Source of the DNA: Enterococcus termitis
GTDB taxonomy: Bacteria > Bacillota > Bacilli > Lactobacillales > Enterococcaceae
Direction: 5' to 3'
DNA: 64,000 nucleotides
Assembly (NCBI RefSeq): GCF_001730305.1
Contig: NZ_MIJY01000012.1
Location: 124,001 to 188,000 of the forward strand
In this document: positions 1 through 9,521 of the stretch, in pieces
How positions within the stretch are numbered: the stretch's first letter is position 1
Layout: every line of letters begins with the position of its first letter
Notes under the pieces: generated by a model
The model's database searches: none
The model's input: the letters and a program-made list of their open reading frames with translations, nothing else
What the model was told of the DNA's origin: nothing
Position numbers and translations under genes: made by a program

Positions 1-35
1 GTGTGCACAATAAAAGAAGAAAGAAGGGGATCGTT

Positions 36-203
36 ATGGATCAAAAATATGTTCCTGCGGTAATCAGTTTGATATTTTTATTTGTAGCAGCGACGATTTT
101 AATTAAACCATTACCGATAAAAGTACTCATGGCTATCATTACAGTTGTTTCTAGTGGTTACTTCTATCATTCTTGCTTATCCATCGTTTCTAGTAAAAAG
201 TAG
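36..203 (+). CDS. Small hydrophobic membrane protein, unknown function
   Basis: A 55-residue ORF starting at the ATG at 36, with an AAGGGG Shine-Dalgarno six bases upstream; the in-frame GTG at 3 has no such signal. The product is almost entirely hydrophobic. Two predicted membrane segments (about residues 5-22 and 26-46) are separated by a short Pro/Lys turn, and the tail is basic (SSKK). It lies in the same direction as rpmB, but about 165 bases separate them, with a separate promoter for rpmB, so they need not be cotranscribed. I do not recognise the family, and the left edge hides what lies upstream. Confidence 0.55.
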   Translation: MDQKYVPAVISLIFLFVAATILIKPLPIKVLMAIITVVSSGYFYHSCLSIVSSKK

Positions 204-282
204 CTAATAGGATAGAAAATACGATTTTTTCTCATAAGCAAATCTATTACCCATTTTTTTAGTCGCTACTAGCAAAATCCCC

Positions 283-311
283 TTGCCAAAATCTCCTTTC
301 TATGATAAATT
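283..311 (+). promoter_or_regulatory. Candidate sigma-A promoter of rpmB
   Basis: TTGCCA (283-288) and TAAATT (306-311) are separated by exactly 17 bases, 58 bases before the rpmB start. This is a pattern match only. Confidence 0.45.
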
Positions 312-369
312 AAGTTAGTATGAGCTGAAAACTATCGCTCCGAGATCAAAGCAAAGGAGGAAACTAAAA

Positions 370-558
370 ATGGCAAAAGTATGTTACTTTACTGGTCGTA
401 AAACAAAAAGCGGCAATAACCGCTCACATGCAATGAACGCTACTAAACGTACTGTTAAACCTAACTTGCAAAAAGTTCGTGTATTAATAGACGGTAAACC
501 TAAAAAAGTTTGGGTGTCAACTCGTGCTTTGAAATCTGGTAACATTGAGCGTGTTTAA
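370..558 (+). CDS. rpmB: 50S ribosomal protein L28
   Basis: This 62-residue basic protein has the standard L28 beginning ([20 protein letters not shown]) and the usual Firmicute length. L28 binds 23S rRNA in the large subunit. The start has a strong AAAGGAGG ribosome-binding site eight to nine bases upstream. The gene stands alone with a promoter in front and a strong terminator directly behind. It faces thiN, as is common in Firmicutes, where rpmB lies beside the prkC-rsgA-rpe-thiN block. I see no Cys-rich zinc-ribbon pair of the kind found in zinc-binding L28 paralogues, so this appears to be the zinc-free form. Confidence 0.97.
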   Translation: MAKVCYFTGRKTKSGNNRSHAMNATKRTVKPNLQKVRVLIDGKPKKVWVSTRALKSGNIERV

Positions 559-570
559 TAAATTGTAATC

Positions 571-604
571 AAAAAGCTGAACGGCATGCCGTTCAGCTTT
601 TTTT
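571..604. terminator. Bidirectional intrinsic terminator between rpmB and thiN
   Basis: A perfect inverted repeat, AAAGCTGAACGGC/GCCGTTCAGCTTT, spans 573-600 with an A-run on the left and a T-run on the right, so it can stop both rpmB and thiN. The thiN stop codon lies inside the right arm region. Confidence 0.9.
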
Positions 605-1246
605 AGTGAGATCTCGACTTTGGATAACTGCGATCATTCCAGAATCGAATGAAAACGAAGCAGTATTGCCTACGAATTCATTACTAGCATATGATGTTGG
701 TACTGGAACCTCTACATGATCCAAGGTGTATTTACTTTCTGTTAACGTTAGACCTTTAACAGGTGTTAAACAGCAATACGCTAAATAAGTCATGTGTGCT
801 TCTTTTTTTACAGTATAGCTACCTGGACTATAGTAGGTAATACTATTTTGTCGATCTTTTAACTGAATCTGTTCTGCAAATGAACGGAATTTTGGTTCTA
901 AAGGCAGCCAGAGATTCGAAAGAAAATGATCCGCTCTACCGCCAGTTGCTCCGATGATCGTCACCTGCGCTTTAGGAAATCGTTCAAAGGCTCGGATCAA
1001 TCCGAGCTGAGTATCTGTAAAATCTTTTTCCGCCTGCGCTTGCTCTATTTCGCCAGCCTTTTTTTGAACAATTTCAAATTCCTCTTCAGATAAAGAATCA
1101 AAATCGCCTACAGCTAAATCCAATTTCCAGCCCTGTTCTAAACTATATAAACTTCCACGATCAATTCCTACAAGATAGTCAAACTGCGTGATCTCCAACT
1201 GCGGCCATTCTTTTGGCGAGCCGCCAGCCACAAGTAGTATCTCCAT
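593..1246 (-). CDS. thiN: Thiamine pyrophosphokinase
   Basis: This 217-residue enzyme transfers pyrophosphate from ATP to thiamine to make thiamine pyrophosphate in the cytoplasm. Visible signatures are the N-terminal GG-S-P-x-E-W segment, the acidic DFDSLSEEE motif (about 48-56), KDFTDTQL (about 74-81), and the GATGGRADHFLSNLWL block (about 99-114) that forms the active site. The ATG overlaps the rpe stop by one base (TAATG), so translation is probably coupled. It is the last gene of rsgA-rpe-thiN and ends in the terminator shared with rpmB. Length is normal for the family. Confidence 0.94.
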   Translation of the reverse strand: MEILLVAGGSPKEWPQLEITQFDYLVGIDRGSLYSLEQGWKLDLAVGDFDSLSEEEFEIVQKKAGEIEQAQAEKDFTDTQLGLIRAFERFPKAQVTIIGATGGRADHFLSNLWLPLEPKFRSFAEQIQLKDRQNSITYYSPGSYTVKKEAHMTYLAYCCLTPVKGLTLTESKYTLDHVEVPVPTSYASNEFVGNTASFSFDSGMIAVIQSRDLTKKS

Positions 1247-1896
1247 TAGTCCAACACAGCTCGCAACGCTGCAATTCTTTCTTTAGGACTTTCTGAGTTG
1301 TAGATATAAGATCCTGCCACAAAGACATTCGCTCCAGCTTCTTTACAACGTTTTGCTGTATTTGGTTCGATCCCTCCATCAACTTCGATATCGTAAGTAT
1401 AGCCTTTTGTTTCTTTCCATTCGTTCAACTGAGCGATTTTATCCAACGAGCTTTCAATAAATGTTTGTCCGCCAAAACCTGGATTCACTGTCATGATCAA
1501 GACTTGATCGACTAAATTCAACACATATTCAATTGCAGATAACGGTGTTCCTGGATTGATGACTACTCCAGCTTTTACACCAGATGCTTTAATCATTTGA
1601 ATCGCACGGTGAATATGCGGTGTTGATTCTTGATGAACCGTAATGATATCTGCGCCAGCTTTCGCAAAAGCCTCTATATAATTTTCCGGCTGTACGATCA
1701 TTAAATGGACATCTAACGGTAATTTTGTCACTGGTCGAATCGCTGAAACTACGTTAGGTCCTAAAGTAATATTGGGTACGAATTGACCATCCATCACATC
1801 CACATGAATATAGTCAGCTCCTAATTTTTCAACTAATTGAATATCTCTTTCTAAATTTGCAAAATCTGCGCTTAAAATAGATGGTGCTAATTTCAT
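1246..1896 (-). CDS. rpe: Ribulose-phosphate 3-epimerase
   Basis: This 216-residue TIM-barrel protein interconverts ribulose 5-phosphate and xylulose 5-phosphate in the pentose phosphate pathway. Typical signatures are the start MKLAPSILSADFANL, the metal-binding HVDVMDGQFVPN (about 31-42), DVHLMI (about 62-67), the MTVNPGFGGQ phosphate loop (about 135-144) and EVDGGI near residue 171. A GGAGGA ribosome-binding site precedes the ATG. It lies 38 bases downstream of rsgA and overlaps thiN by one base. Length is typical. Confidence 0.97.
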   Translation of the reverse strand: MKLAPSILSADFANLERDIQLVEKLGADYIHVDVMDGQFVPNITLGPNVVSAIRPVTKLPLDVHLMIVQPENYIEAFAKAGADIITVHQESTPHIHRAIQMIKASGVKAGVVINPGTPLSAIEYVLNLVDQVLIMTVNPGFGGQTFIESSLDKIAQLNEWKETKGYTYDIEVDGGIEPNTAKRCKEAGANVFVAGSYIYNSESPKERIAALRAVLD

Positions 1897-1934
1897 AAAA
1901 AAATCCTCCTTCGTTTTTTAGCTAACTTATATGA

Positions 1935-2822
1935 TTATTTTTTTCTATACATTGGTTTACGGTTTTCGATTTCTGATAAAAACTGAAGATAATTATCATA
2001 ACGTGTTTGGGCAATTCCGCCAGTTTCTACTAATGCTTTCACTTCACAGCCAGGTTCTTTTCGATGCATGCATTCCCGAAATTTACATAAATGCGACGCT
2101 TCTACAAATTCTGGAAATTGCTTGGGCAGCTCCGTTGCTTCCATCTCTAAAAAGTCAATCGAACTAAAACCAGGTGTGTCAGCAACTAATCCATCAAACA
2201 ACGGTAATAGTTCAACATGGCGTGTGGTATGTTTTCCGCGTCCTAACGATTCAGAAATTTCATTTGTAGCTAATTGTAGCTCTGGAGAAATCTTATTCAA
2301 CAGTGTCGATTTTCCCGCACCTGATTGTCCCATAAACACAGTCAAACGTTCTGGAAAATACTGTTCCAACAAATGGACTGCTCCTTCATCACTCACACTT
2401 GTTGCTGCGATTACAGGATACAGCGTTCCATATACATGTTGCACATCTGCTACACTGACGGTTTCAGTACCAGTAAGCAAATCGATTTTGGTTAAATAAA
2501 TAATCGGTTCAATCCCTTTGTCTTCCAATGTCACTAAAAATCGATCCAGCAAATTAAACGAAAAATTCGGTTCCACCATGCTCATAACGATCACACCTTG
2601 ATCGACATTGGCAACAGGCGGACGGACGAGTTCATTATGTCTAGGAAAAACCTCCAGTAAATAGCCATCAGTTAAATTATCACTTTCAAACATCACTTCA
2701 TCCCCAACTAGCGGAGTAATCTTGCGATTACGAAAATTGCCGCGGGCTCTTGTTTGAAATGTCTGTCCTTCTGCATAAACATAGTAAAAACCACTTAACG
2801 CTTTTCTGATTTGACCTTTCAA
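1935..2822 (-). CDS. rsgA: Ribosome small-subunit-dependent GTPase A
   Basis: RsgA is a circularly permuted GTPase that assists late 30S assembly. The protein has an N-terminal OB-fold (ending about 70), G4 TKIDLL, then the P-loop GQSGAGKSTLLNK, then DTPGF. The C-terminal zinc site has the Cys-x4-Cys-x-His-x5-Cys spacing. I place the start at the TTG at 2822: an AGGAG motif lies eight bases upstream, and translation then opens with the expected xKGQIRKALSGFYYV. The ATG at 2840 lies upstream of that AGGAG and would add six residues. Translation of rpe and thiN follows in the same operon. Confidence 0.95.
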   Translation of the reverse strand: MKGQIRKALSGFYYVYAEGQTFQTRARGNFRNRKITPLVGDEVMFESDNLTDGYLLEVFPRHNELVRPPVANVDQGVIVMSMVEPNFSFNLLDRFLVTLEDKGIEPIIYLTKIDLLTGTETVSVADVQHVYGTLYPVIAATSVSDEGAVHLLEQYFPERLTVFMGQSGAGKSTLLNKISPELQLATNEISESLGRGKHTTRHVELLPLFDGLVADTPGFSSIDFLEMEATELPKQFPEFVEASHLCKFRECMHRKEPGCEVKALVETGGIAQTRYDNYLQFLSEIENRKPMYRKK

Positions 2823-2845
2823 TGTATCAACTCCTATCATAATCG

Positions 2846-2874
2846 AATATACACTAATGTATAGGTCATTTCAA
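2846..2874 (-). promoter_or_regulatory. Candidate promoter of rsgA-rpe-thiN with embedded palindrome
   Basis: On the minus strand, TTGAAA (2874-2869) and TATATT (2851-2846) are 17 bases apart. The palindrome TATACACTAATGTATA (2848-2863) overlaps the -10 box and could be an operator. This promoter would be needed because a convergent gene and a terminator separate rsgA from prkC. Confidence 0.5.
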
Positions 2875-3218
2875 CTTTCAACGAAAAAACCTAAGATCTT
2901 TCCAGATTGCTTTGGACTGTTTATTAGATTAAAATCAAGAGGAAAAAATTTAGTGTGTGCCTATTTAATTAAAGCATTGATTTTTGTTCATTAAATCGTT
3001 TCTTATATAGGAAAATATTTCCTTGATCGTTCCCATTTCACTCCTCTTACAGAAGTCTTCGCCCTTTATTGAACATACCTTCTCATCATTCACCGATTAG
3101 CAGATGACAGCTATTACTTCATATTAGCCATTTTTTACCTTTGAAGGGTTTTCATATATACTATTTGAAAATTCGATGTATAATTTATTTGTTAATAATT
3201 ATTCTGGAGGAAAAACAC
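2875..3218. other. Intergenic region between divergent rsgA and the choloylglycine-hydrolase gene
   Basis: AT-rich and without a credible ORF. It holds a TATAAT box at 3179-3184, probably the -10 of the downstream plus-strand gene, but no convincing -35. An upstream activator may be involved. Confidence 0.4.
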
Positions 3219-4202
3219 ATGTGTACAAGTTTGACATTTACATCAACTCAAGGAAATCATTTTTTAGCTAGAACAATGGACTTTGGTTTTGAACTGGATG
3301 GCAGACCGATCGTTATGCCTAGAAACCATGAATGGACCACTCATTTCGGGCAAAAGCAAAAATCAAGCTATGGGTTTGTGGGCACTGGTCGTAAATTAGA
3401 AGAATACTTTTTTGCTGATGGCGTGAATGAACATGGGCTTTCCGTTGCAGAATTGTATTTCCCGAATGAAGCAAAATACTTATCTGAACCAATAGAAAAC
3501 AAGCTAAATCTTGCCCCGCATGAATTTATCTTATGGCTGCTTGGTGAAATGTCAAGTATCGAAGAGCTAAAACAACGTGTCAATGAAGTAGTGATCGTAA
3601 ATGCACCCGTTTCTCTTTTAGGAATCACTGTTCCTCTTCATTTCATCGTTGCTGACAAATCTGGAAACTCAATCGTAGTTGAAACAAATAGTGGAAAAAT
3701 CGAAATCAAAGACAATCCTATTGGTGTTATGACTAATAGTCCTGAACTTGAATGGCATCTTAAAAATCTAAATAATTATATTTTTATCCGACCTACCAAT
3801 GCTTCCGCTATATCTATTGATGATTTTACTCTTAAGCCTTTTGGACAAGGCTCCGGAACCTTCGGATTACCTGGCGGATATACTTCTCCTGAACGCTTTG
3901 TTCGTACAGTCTATACTCGTCATTTGACCGAAAAAGGACAGACCACTAAGGATGCGGTCAATGCAGTCTTTCATATTTTGAATAATGTTACTATTCCAAA
4001 AGGAGTTAACATAAAAGATGACGGTGCTGTCGATTATACGCAATATCGGGTGGTCATGGACACTGACGAACTTGTCTATTACTTGAATCCTTATAGCACA
4101 CAGGAAGTATTTTCTGTAAAATTGACTGAGAATCTTTTAACGGCCAATGAACCAACTGAATTTGGGATCAATCCGACATTCAACGCTACTTCTTTAAACT
4201 AA
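3219..4202 (+). CDS. Choloylglycine hydrolase / penicillin V acylase family amidase
   Basis: This 327-residue Ntn-hydrolase has its nucleophile at Cys2, exposed after Met removal, which fixes the start at 3219 (GGAGG eight bases upstream) rather than the in-frame codon at 3141. Arg18 and Asp21 match the family active site; an Asn in MTNSPELEWH and an Arg in SPERFVR complete it. Where bile salt hydrolases usually have Asn (LNFP), this protein has Tyr80 (LYFP), as in penicillin V acylases. I therefore do not call it a bile salt hydrolase; acyl-homoserine lactones or other linear amides are alternatives. No signal peptide, so it is probably cytoplasmic. It sits alone, opposite to the block it interrupts. 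Confidence 0.85.
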   Translation: MCTSLTFTSTQGNHFLARTMDFGFELDGRPIVMPRNHEWTTHFGQKQKSSYGFVGTGRKLEEYFFADGVNEHGLSVAELYFPNEAKYLSEPIENKLNLAPHEFILWLLGEMSSIEELKQRVNEVVIVNAPVSLLGITVPLHFIVADKSGNSIVVETNSGKIEIKDNPIGVMTNSPELEWHLKNLNNYIFIRPTNASAISIDDFTLKPFGQGSGTFGLPGGYTSPERFVRTVYTRHLTEKGQTTKDAVNAVFHILNNVTIPKGVNIKDDGAVDYTQYRVVMDTDELVYYLNPYSTQEVFSVKLTENLLTANEPTEFGINPTFNATSLN

Positions 4203-4204
4203 AA

Positions 4205-4252
4205 TAAAAAATGAAGCAACCTGATTTTAATCGGCTGCTTCATTTTTTTTTA
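4205..4252. terminator. Bidirectional terminator between the amidase gene and prkC
   Basis: Inverted repeat ATGAAGCA...TGCTTCAT (4211-4242) with an A-run on the left and an eight-T run on the right. It serves both convergent genes and ends the priA-prkC transcript before rsgA. Confidence 0.85.
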
Positions 4253-6448
4253 GCTATTTTCATCATTTGCAGGCTCTGACGCGTCAGAATAATTGACCGT
4301 GATGGTCGTTCCCTTAGCTACACTGCTGCCAATGCTTGGTGACGTACTAACCACTTTTCCTTTAGAGCTGTCACCTGAACCGACTGCGTAGTTCAGCCCG
4401 GCATTTTTAATCTGTGCTTCAGCTTCTGAAGGCGATAGATTAGAAATACTTGGAACGTTCACATTGCTAGGGCCTTTACTGACTCTTAGTGTGATTTTAC
4501 CATTACTATTAAGATCAAAGGATGCTCCTGCTCCTGGATCTTGTGAAACTACAGTATCTTTAGGTAAGTCGCTGTCCACCTCTTCTTTAGCAATTTGGCT
4601 TTGTTTAATGCCTAAGCCAAGTAATGCATTCACTGCATTATCGTAAGTATAGCTTTCTGCATAACTTCCCAAAATGACTGTATTCGACTCCGAGCTGCTT
4701 TCTGCCGGTTTATCCGGTCCAGAGCTGACTACTAATGTGATTTTCCCATTTTTCGGATTGAATGGATTCCCAGCGGCTGGGTCTTGATCCATAACCAAGC
4801 CTTTATCTACCGTATCACTCGCTTTATCCACTCGTGTGATTTGACTTGATTTAATCCCATAGCTTAGCAATTCAGCCACTGCGTTATCGTAACTGTAACC
4901 CAGACTTGCATAGTTTGCTAGATAAATATCATCTGGTCCTTCACTGACCACCAATGTGATTTCATCAGTTTTTGGATCCACTTCTTCGCCAGCTTCCGGT
5001 GTTTGGCTAATGACTTTATCCTCATCTACTTTAGCATTCGTTTCTTTGCTGACTTTGATACGACTTTCTTGGAAACCTAGTTTCTTTAGTTCTTCGATAA
5101 CATCTTTGTAATCTTCTCCAGTATAATCCTCTAGCTCGATCTTTTTGTTTCCAGTACTGATATACAGTTCGATTTCCCGGTTCTTTTTAACCGTGGATTC
5201 TGCAACTGGGTCTGTTTTGACTACGTTTCCTTCTTCGATCGATTCATCTGGAATCTTTTTGGTTTCTTCTTTGACCTTTAAGCCGGCATCTTCTAAAATT
5301 GTCCGTGCTTGTGCTTCAGTTTTATCTGATACATCAGGAATTTTGACCTCGCTGCTGCCTTGGCCTGCAAGATACAAGCCTCCTCCGACTAGTAAAATCA
5401 AAAGTACAATAACAAACGCGATGATTCGATTACGTTTTTTCTTTTTCTTTTTCGCTTTGTCTTCTGCTTCTTGCTGTTCGATTTCTTCATGTTCGTTCCG
5501 CTCTTCCTCGGGTGCTTCCATTGCGGCAAATGATGAAGGCATTGCCATATCATCTGTGATCGGTGTAAGAATCTTCGTCTCTCCAATCAGTCCAGTTGGC
5601 TGCCACTTCGGTTCATCTAAACGATTGGCTGCTAGTACGGTGTAGAGATCCCGTGACATTTCTTCGGCCGTTTTATAACGATCAGCTGGATCTTTCGCTG
5701 TTGCATGCAGAACTACATTTTCCAACGATTGCGGAATGTTTGGATCAACCATTTTAACCGACGGCATTTCTTCTTGGAAATGTTTTAAAGCAATCGTTAC
5801 TGCGGATTCTCCGTCAAACGGAACATTTCCTGTCAACATTTCATATAAAATGATCCCAACCGCATAAACATCAGATTGGTTCGTCGCCATGCTACCTCTG
5901 GCTTGCTCAGGTGATAAATAATGAACAGATCCCAGCATCGTATTGGTTTGGGTGATCGACGTCTCTGTTAAAGCAATAGCGATCCCGAAATCGGTGATTT
6001 TTACCACACCGCTTTCATCCATCAAAATGTTTTGTGGTTTTAAATCTCTATGAATGATTCTATGTTCATGGGCAAGTGAAACTGCTGATAAGATTTGCTC
6101 CATGATATCTACGATTTTTGCATATGGAATCGGATATTGAGTCTGGATATATCGTTTTAGATCCATCCCTTTGACATATTCCATCACTAAGTACTGCAGT
6201 CCGTCTTCTTCCCCTACATCATAAACACTGACGATATTCGGATGAACCAATTCAGTAGCTGCTAAGGCTTCTCTTTGGAAACGACGAATCGCTGCCTGAT
6301 CGTTTTGGAAGTCAAAACGCAGGACCTTGATCGCTACATCTCGATCCAAAATCAAGTCGTGAGCTAAAAAGACGTTTGCCATTCCGCCACTACCGATATT
6401 GCCAATAATATGATATCGACCATTTAATTTTCTGCCGATTTCGATCAT
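4250..6448 (-). CDS. prkC: PASTA-domain Ser/Thr protein kinase
   Basis: This 732-residue membrane kinase senses cell-wall fragments and phosphorylates cell-division, wall and metabolic targets; the enterococcal homologue (IreK) governs cephalosporin tolerance. The cytoplasmic kinase domain (about 1-275) has the Gly loop GSGGMANVF, the VAIKVLR lysine, [11 protein letters not shown] and LSPEQARG. An acidic, Lys-rich linker precedes one membrane segment (about 342-364). Five PASTA-like repeats follow (from about 370 to the end), beginning near [32 protein letters not shown] and VNVPSISN. The start overlaps the stp stop by four bases (ATGA), indicating translational coupling. Confidence 0.97.
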   Translation of the reverse strand: MIEIGRKLNGRYHIIGNIGSGGMANVFLAHDLILDRDVAIKVLRFDFQNDQAAIRRFQREALAATELVHPNIVSVYDVGEEDGLQYLVMEYVKGMDLKRYIQTQYPIPYAKIVDIMEQILSAVSLAHEHRIIHRDLKPQNILMDESGVVKITDFGIAIALTETSITQTNTMLGSVHYLSPEQARGSMATNQSDVYAVGIILYEMLTGNVPFDGESAVTIALKHFQEEMPSVKMVDPNIPQSLENVVLHATAKDPADRYKTAEEMSRDLYTVLAANRLDEPKWQPTGLIGETKILTPITDDMAMPSSFAAMEAPEEERNEHEEIEQQEAEDKAKKKKKKRNRIIAFVIVLLILLVGGGLYLAGQGSSEVKIPDVSDKTEAQARTILEDAGLKVKEETKKIPDESIEEGNVVKTDPVAESTVKKNREIELYISTGNKKIELEDYTGEDYKDVIEELKKLGFQESRIKVSKETNAKVDEDKVISQTPEAGEEVDPKTDEITLVVSEGPDDIYLANYASLGYSYDNAVAELLSYGIKSSQITRVDKASDTVDKGLVMDQDPAAGNPFNPKNGKITLVVSSGPDKPAESSSESNTVILGSYAESYTYDNAVNALLGLGIKQSQIAKEEVDSDLPKDTVVSQDPGAGASFDLNSNGKITLRVSKGPSNVNVPSISNLSPSEAEAQIKNAGLNYAVGSGDSSKGKVVSTSPSIGSSVAKGTTITVNYSDASEPANDENS

Positions 6449-7194
6449 TGGTTTTCCTCCTTCTGTTCGTCAAAATGTATTACTAGGACAGTAATGTTAT
6501 CTGCGCCTCCCGCTTCATTCGCTTGGGCAATCAACATCGATACTTTATCCTTTAACGGTTGATCTGAAAGTAAAATTGCTAAAATATCCTCTTCAGAAAC
6601 CATATTGGTCAGTCCGTCTGAACACAGCAAAATGTAATCGTTCGGTACCCACAGATGATTCGTTACATCTACTTCTACGGTTCCCGGCATACCTAATGAA
6701 CGAGTCAACACATTTTTCCGCGGATGGTTCGCAGCCATTTCACGAGTGATTTCGCCAGATTTCACCAGTTCATTGACTAGAGAATGGTCTTCTGTTAATT
6801 GAACTAGCTGATCATTGCGGACTAAATACGCCCGGCTATCTCCAATATTTGCCAGCACAAAAGAACGATCTAGTAATACCGCGCTGACGATAGTCGTTCC
6901 CATTCCTAAATATTCTGGTTGAGATTGTCCTTTTTGATAGATCAATTCGTTTTCGTCTTGAATTTCTTTGATCAACCATTGTGCCGCCTTTTCTGATGTT
7001 TCGATCAGACTTTCTTGCCAGCGTACACCTAGATTGTTCACAGCCATTTGACTAGCTACATCACCAGCCTGATGACCACCCATTCCATCAGCTAAAACTG
7101 CCAAAGCAAGACCTGCTTGATTTTCAAATAACCCCGCATAATCTTGATTGGTATTCCGTCTCCGACCGACATCTGTTTGAAAATTGATTTCCAC
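6445..7194 (-). CDS. stp: PP2C-family Ser/Thr protein phosphatase
   Basis: This 249-residue cytoplasmic metal-dependent phosphatase reverses PrkC phosphorylation (IreP in enterococci). Family motifs are RRRNTNQD near the N terminus, the metal-binding [15 protein letters not shown] (about 35-49), [20 protein letters not shown] and the final [10 protein letters not shown]. It is directly upstream of prkC with a four-base overlap, the standard kinase/phosphatase arrangement, and 15 bases downstream of rsmB. Length is normal for bacterial PP2C. Confidence 0.96.
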   Translation of the reverse strand: MEINFQTDVGRRRNTNQDYAGLFENQAGLALAVLADGMGGHQAGDVASQMAVNNLGVRWQESLIETSEKAAQWLIKEIQDENELIYQKGQSQPEYLGMGTTIVSAVLLDRSFVLANIGDSRAYLVRNDQLVQLTEDHSLVNELVKSGEITREMAANHPRKNVLTRSLGMPGTVEVDVTNHLWVPNDYILLCSDGLTNMVSEEDILAILLSDQPLKDKVSMLIAQANEAGGADNITVLVIHFDEQKEENQ

Positions 7195-7209
7195 TCTGCT
7201 TCACCTCGT

Positions 7210-8574
7210 TTAACAAACTTTCTGCATACAACAAATAAAAAAGCCATCCGTTCCTAATTGATGCGGGTATAGTGTCAGCATTTGATCTTGTACAGCAGTC
7301 TGTACTAGTTCATTGACTTTCACATCTATTTTTTTAAATTCGGGATGTTTCTCTAAAAATGCTGCGACAACTTCCTGATTTTCTTCTTCAGCAATCGTAC
7401 AAGTGCTATACACCATTATACCCCATTGTTTCAATGTTTGGGCAACACTTTCTAGAATTTCTAATTGGATTTTAGGTAATTGCTCAAAATCTTGTGCAGA
7501 CTTATGGTATTTAATGTCCGGTTTACGGCGCATCAGACCAAGTCCTGAACAAGGAGCATCCACTAAGATACGGTCAAAATATTCGGCTGGAAACTCTGCA
7601 CCGACTTCACGGGCATCTAATTTTTCTGTATCTACCACTTCTTTGACATGTAGACGTTCCGCATTTTGTTTGATCAATTTGATTTTATGATCATGAATAT
7701 CCAAAGATTTGACGCGACCGCCTTTTTTCGCATCTAGGAATGTTGCGATGTGTGTTGTTTTTCCGCCAGGCGCTGCACAGGCATCTAGAACAACATGATT
7801 TTCTTCAATCTGCATAGCTGGTGCCACCAGCATCGAGCTTTCATCTTGGATCGTCAGTTTCCCTGCGGCAAATAAATAGCTTCCAGCTAAAAAGCCTTTA
7901 TCTGCAACAACTCCGTATGGTGAAATGCGGCTAGCGGAAACTTCGATGTGCTCTCTTTTTAATTCTTCCAGTGCTTCATCGATAGTAATTTCGTTTGTGT
8001 CAACTCGTCCGCTAACATGGCTTTTTTCGAAAAGAGATACTCCTAATTTTCTTGTTTCTTCCATTCCTAATTGTTTGATCAATTTTTCAGTCAGCCACTG
8101 CGGCATACTGATTTCGATGGATAAACGTTTTACTGGATCTTGAATTTTTTCAAGACTAGGAACTCCTTCTCTTTGAAACGCTCGAAGAACGCCATTTACG
8201 AATTTTCCGATGCCACTGTTTCCACGATGCTTGCCGATTTCTACCGCTTCATTGATAATTGCATGATCAGGAACCTTATCCAAAAACACTAACTGGTACA
8301 CTGATAGGCTTAGTAAATTTTTGACCCAGCTATCTACTTTTTTAGGGTTTTGAATAAATGGTGTTAAATAATATTCTAGCAATAGCTTGCGGCTGATCGT
8401 ACCATAAACAAGCTCCGTGAATAAACGACTGTCTTTTTCATTCAGTGCCGAATTGTTGATCATTTCATTTAGCAATAGATTAGAATAGGCTCCGCCGTTA
8501 TCGACACGTTCGATTGTTCTAAGTGCAACGTAACGTACAGAGTTCTTCACTCTTGCTGGTATCTTTTTTCCCAT
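7210..8574 (-). CDS. rsmB: 16S rRNA (cytosine-967-C5)-methyltransferase
   Basis: This 454-residue protein methylates C967 of 16S rRNA. An N-terminal NusB-like helical RNA-binding domain (about 1-140) is followed by a Rossmann methyltransferase domain. The latter has the SAM-binding DACAAPGGKTTHIATFL, the catalytic-loop VDAPCSGLGLMRRKPDI with one catalytic Cys, and YSTCTI with the second. It lies five bases from fmt, in the usual fmt-rsmB-stp-prkC order. Confidence 0.96.
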   Translation of the reverse strand: MGKKIPARVKNSVRYVALRTIERVDNGGAYSNLLLNEMINNSALNEKDSRLFTELVYGTISRKLLLEYYLTPFIQNPKKVDSWVKNLLSLSVYQLVFLDKVPDHAIINEAVEIGKHRGNSGIGKFVNGVLRAFQREGVPSLEKIQDPVKRLSIEISMPQWLTEKLIKQLGMEETRKLGVSLFEKSHVSGRVDTNEITIDEALEELKREHIEVSASRISPYGVVADKGFLAGSYLFAAGKLTIQDESSMLVAPAMQIEENHVVLDACAAPGGKTTHIATFLDAKKGGRVKSLDIHDHKIKLIKQNAERLHVKEVVDTEKLDAREVGAEFPAEYFDRILVDAPCSGLGLMRRKPDIKYHKSAQDFEQLPKIQLEILESVAQTLKQWGIMVYSTCTIAEEENQEVVAAFLEKHPEFKKIDVKVNELVQTAVQDQMLTLYPHQLGTDGFFICCMQKVC

Positions 8575-8579
8575 ACTGA

Positions 8580-9521
8580 TTAGCCCACCTTATCCGATTC
8601 TGCCACTGCTTTACCCACACCATTCAAGAAATCTTGAATCGATAATTGACCTTTTCCAGAAGGCTGAAGCGTATTTATTGAAAGAACCGTTCCTTTACCA
8701 CAAGCGATCCATAATTCTTTTTTGCCACGCTTAATAATGGTTCCAGGTTCTGCTGTTGTCGTTTCCTCTAAGGGAGTGACTGCCCAGATTTTCCAGTTAG
8801 TATCATTATATGTAGTAAATGCTGTCGGCCAGGGACGCATTCCACGTACTTGATTATCCACTTGCTCTGCTGTTTTATTCCAATCGATTTTCTCTTGTTC
8901 TCTTGTGATATTTGGTGAAAACGTGGCTTGGCTTTCATCTTGTGGGATCGGTGTAATTTGATTGCTCAAAAGCTTAGGCAATGTTTCTAATAACAGATCT
9001 CTTCCGACAATACTCAAACGATCAAACATGCTTCCTACATCATCTGATTTTGTAATGGGAATAGCTTTTTGAGAAAGAATAGCTCCGGCATCCATTTTTT
9101 TGACCATTTCCATGATTGTAACGCCTGTTTCTTTTTCCCCTTCGATAATTGAGTAGTGGACAGGTGCTCCACCGCGGTATTTAGGCAATAATGAGGCATG
9201 AACGTTGATCGCCCCGAAGGCTGGCGCCTGTAAAATTTTCTCTGGTAAAAATTGCCCAAAGGCTGCCGTTACAATCAAATCAGGGGAAAGCTCAATGATT
9301 TTTTCCATTTCTGCTGATCCTGAAATTTTTTCTGGCTGTAAGACCAATAAACCATGTTTTACAGCGGCTTCTTTTACAGGGGTTGGTGTGATTACTTTTT
9401 TCCGCCCAACTGGACGATCTGGCTGCGTCACTACTGCTTGAATGTCATAGCCGTTTTCAATCAATCCTTCTAAAATTGGAACTGAAAAGGCGGGTGTTCC
9501 CATAAAAATTAGTTTAGTCAT
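8580..9521 (-). CDS. fmt: Methionyl-tRNA formyltransferase
   Basis: This 313-residue enzyme formylates initiator Met-tRNA using 10-formyl-tetrahydrofolate. The N-terminal domain opens with IFMGTPAFSVPILEGL and has the catalytic NVHASLLPKYRGGAPVHY block (about 108-125), whose Asn and His belong to the active site. The C-terminal OB-like domain (about 205-313) binds tRNA. The gene overlaps the end of def by eight bases. Def later removes the same formyl group, so the pairing is functional. Confidence 0.97.
   Translation of the reverse strand: MTKLIFMGTPAFSVPILEGLIENGYDIQAVVTQPDRPVGRKKVITPTPVKEAAVKHGLLVLQPEKISGSAEMEKIIELSPDLIVTAAFGQFLPEKILQAPAFGAINVHASLLPKYRGGAPVHYSIIEGEKETGVTIMEMVKKMDAGAILSQKAIPITKSDDVGSMFDRLSIVGRDLLLETLPKLLSNQITPIPQDESQATFSPNITREQEKIDWNKTAEQVDNQVRGMRPWPTAFTTYNDTNWKIWAVTPLEETTTAEPGTIIKRGKKELWIACGKGTVLSINTLQPSGKGQLSIQDFLNGVGKAVAESDKVG

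Noticed and set aside
2068-2499. 143-codon ORF antisense to rsgA
   Set aside because: Shadow of a well-conserved gene, no ribosome-binding site.
3219-4202. Confident bile salt hydrolase call
   Set aside because: Tyr80 stands where bile salt hydrolases usually have Asn; only the wider family is supportable.
5145-5645. 166-codon ORF antisense to prkC
   Set aside because: Mirror of the Lys/Glu-rich linker and PASTA coding sequence; Ser/Leu/Phe-rich translation and no start signal.
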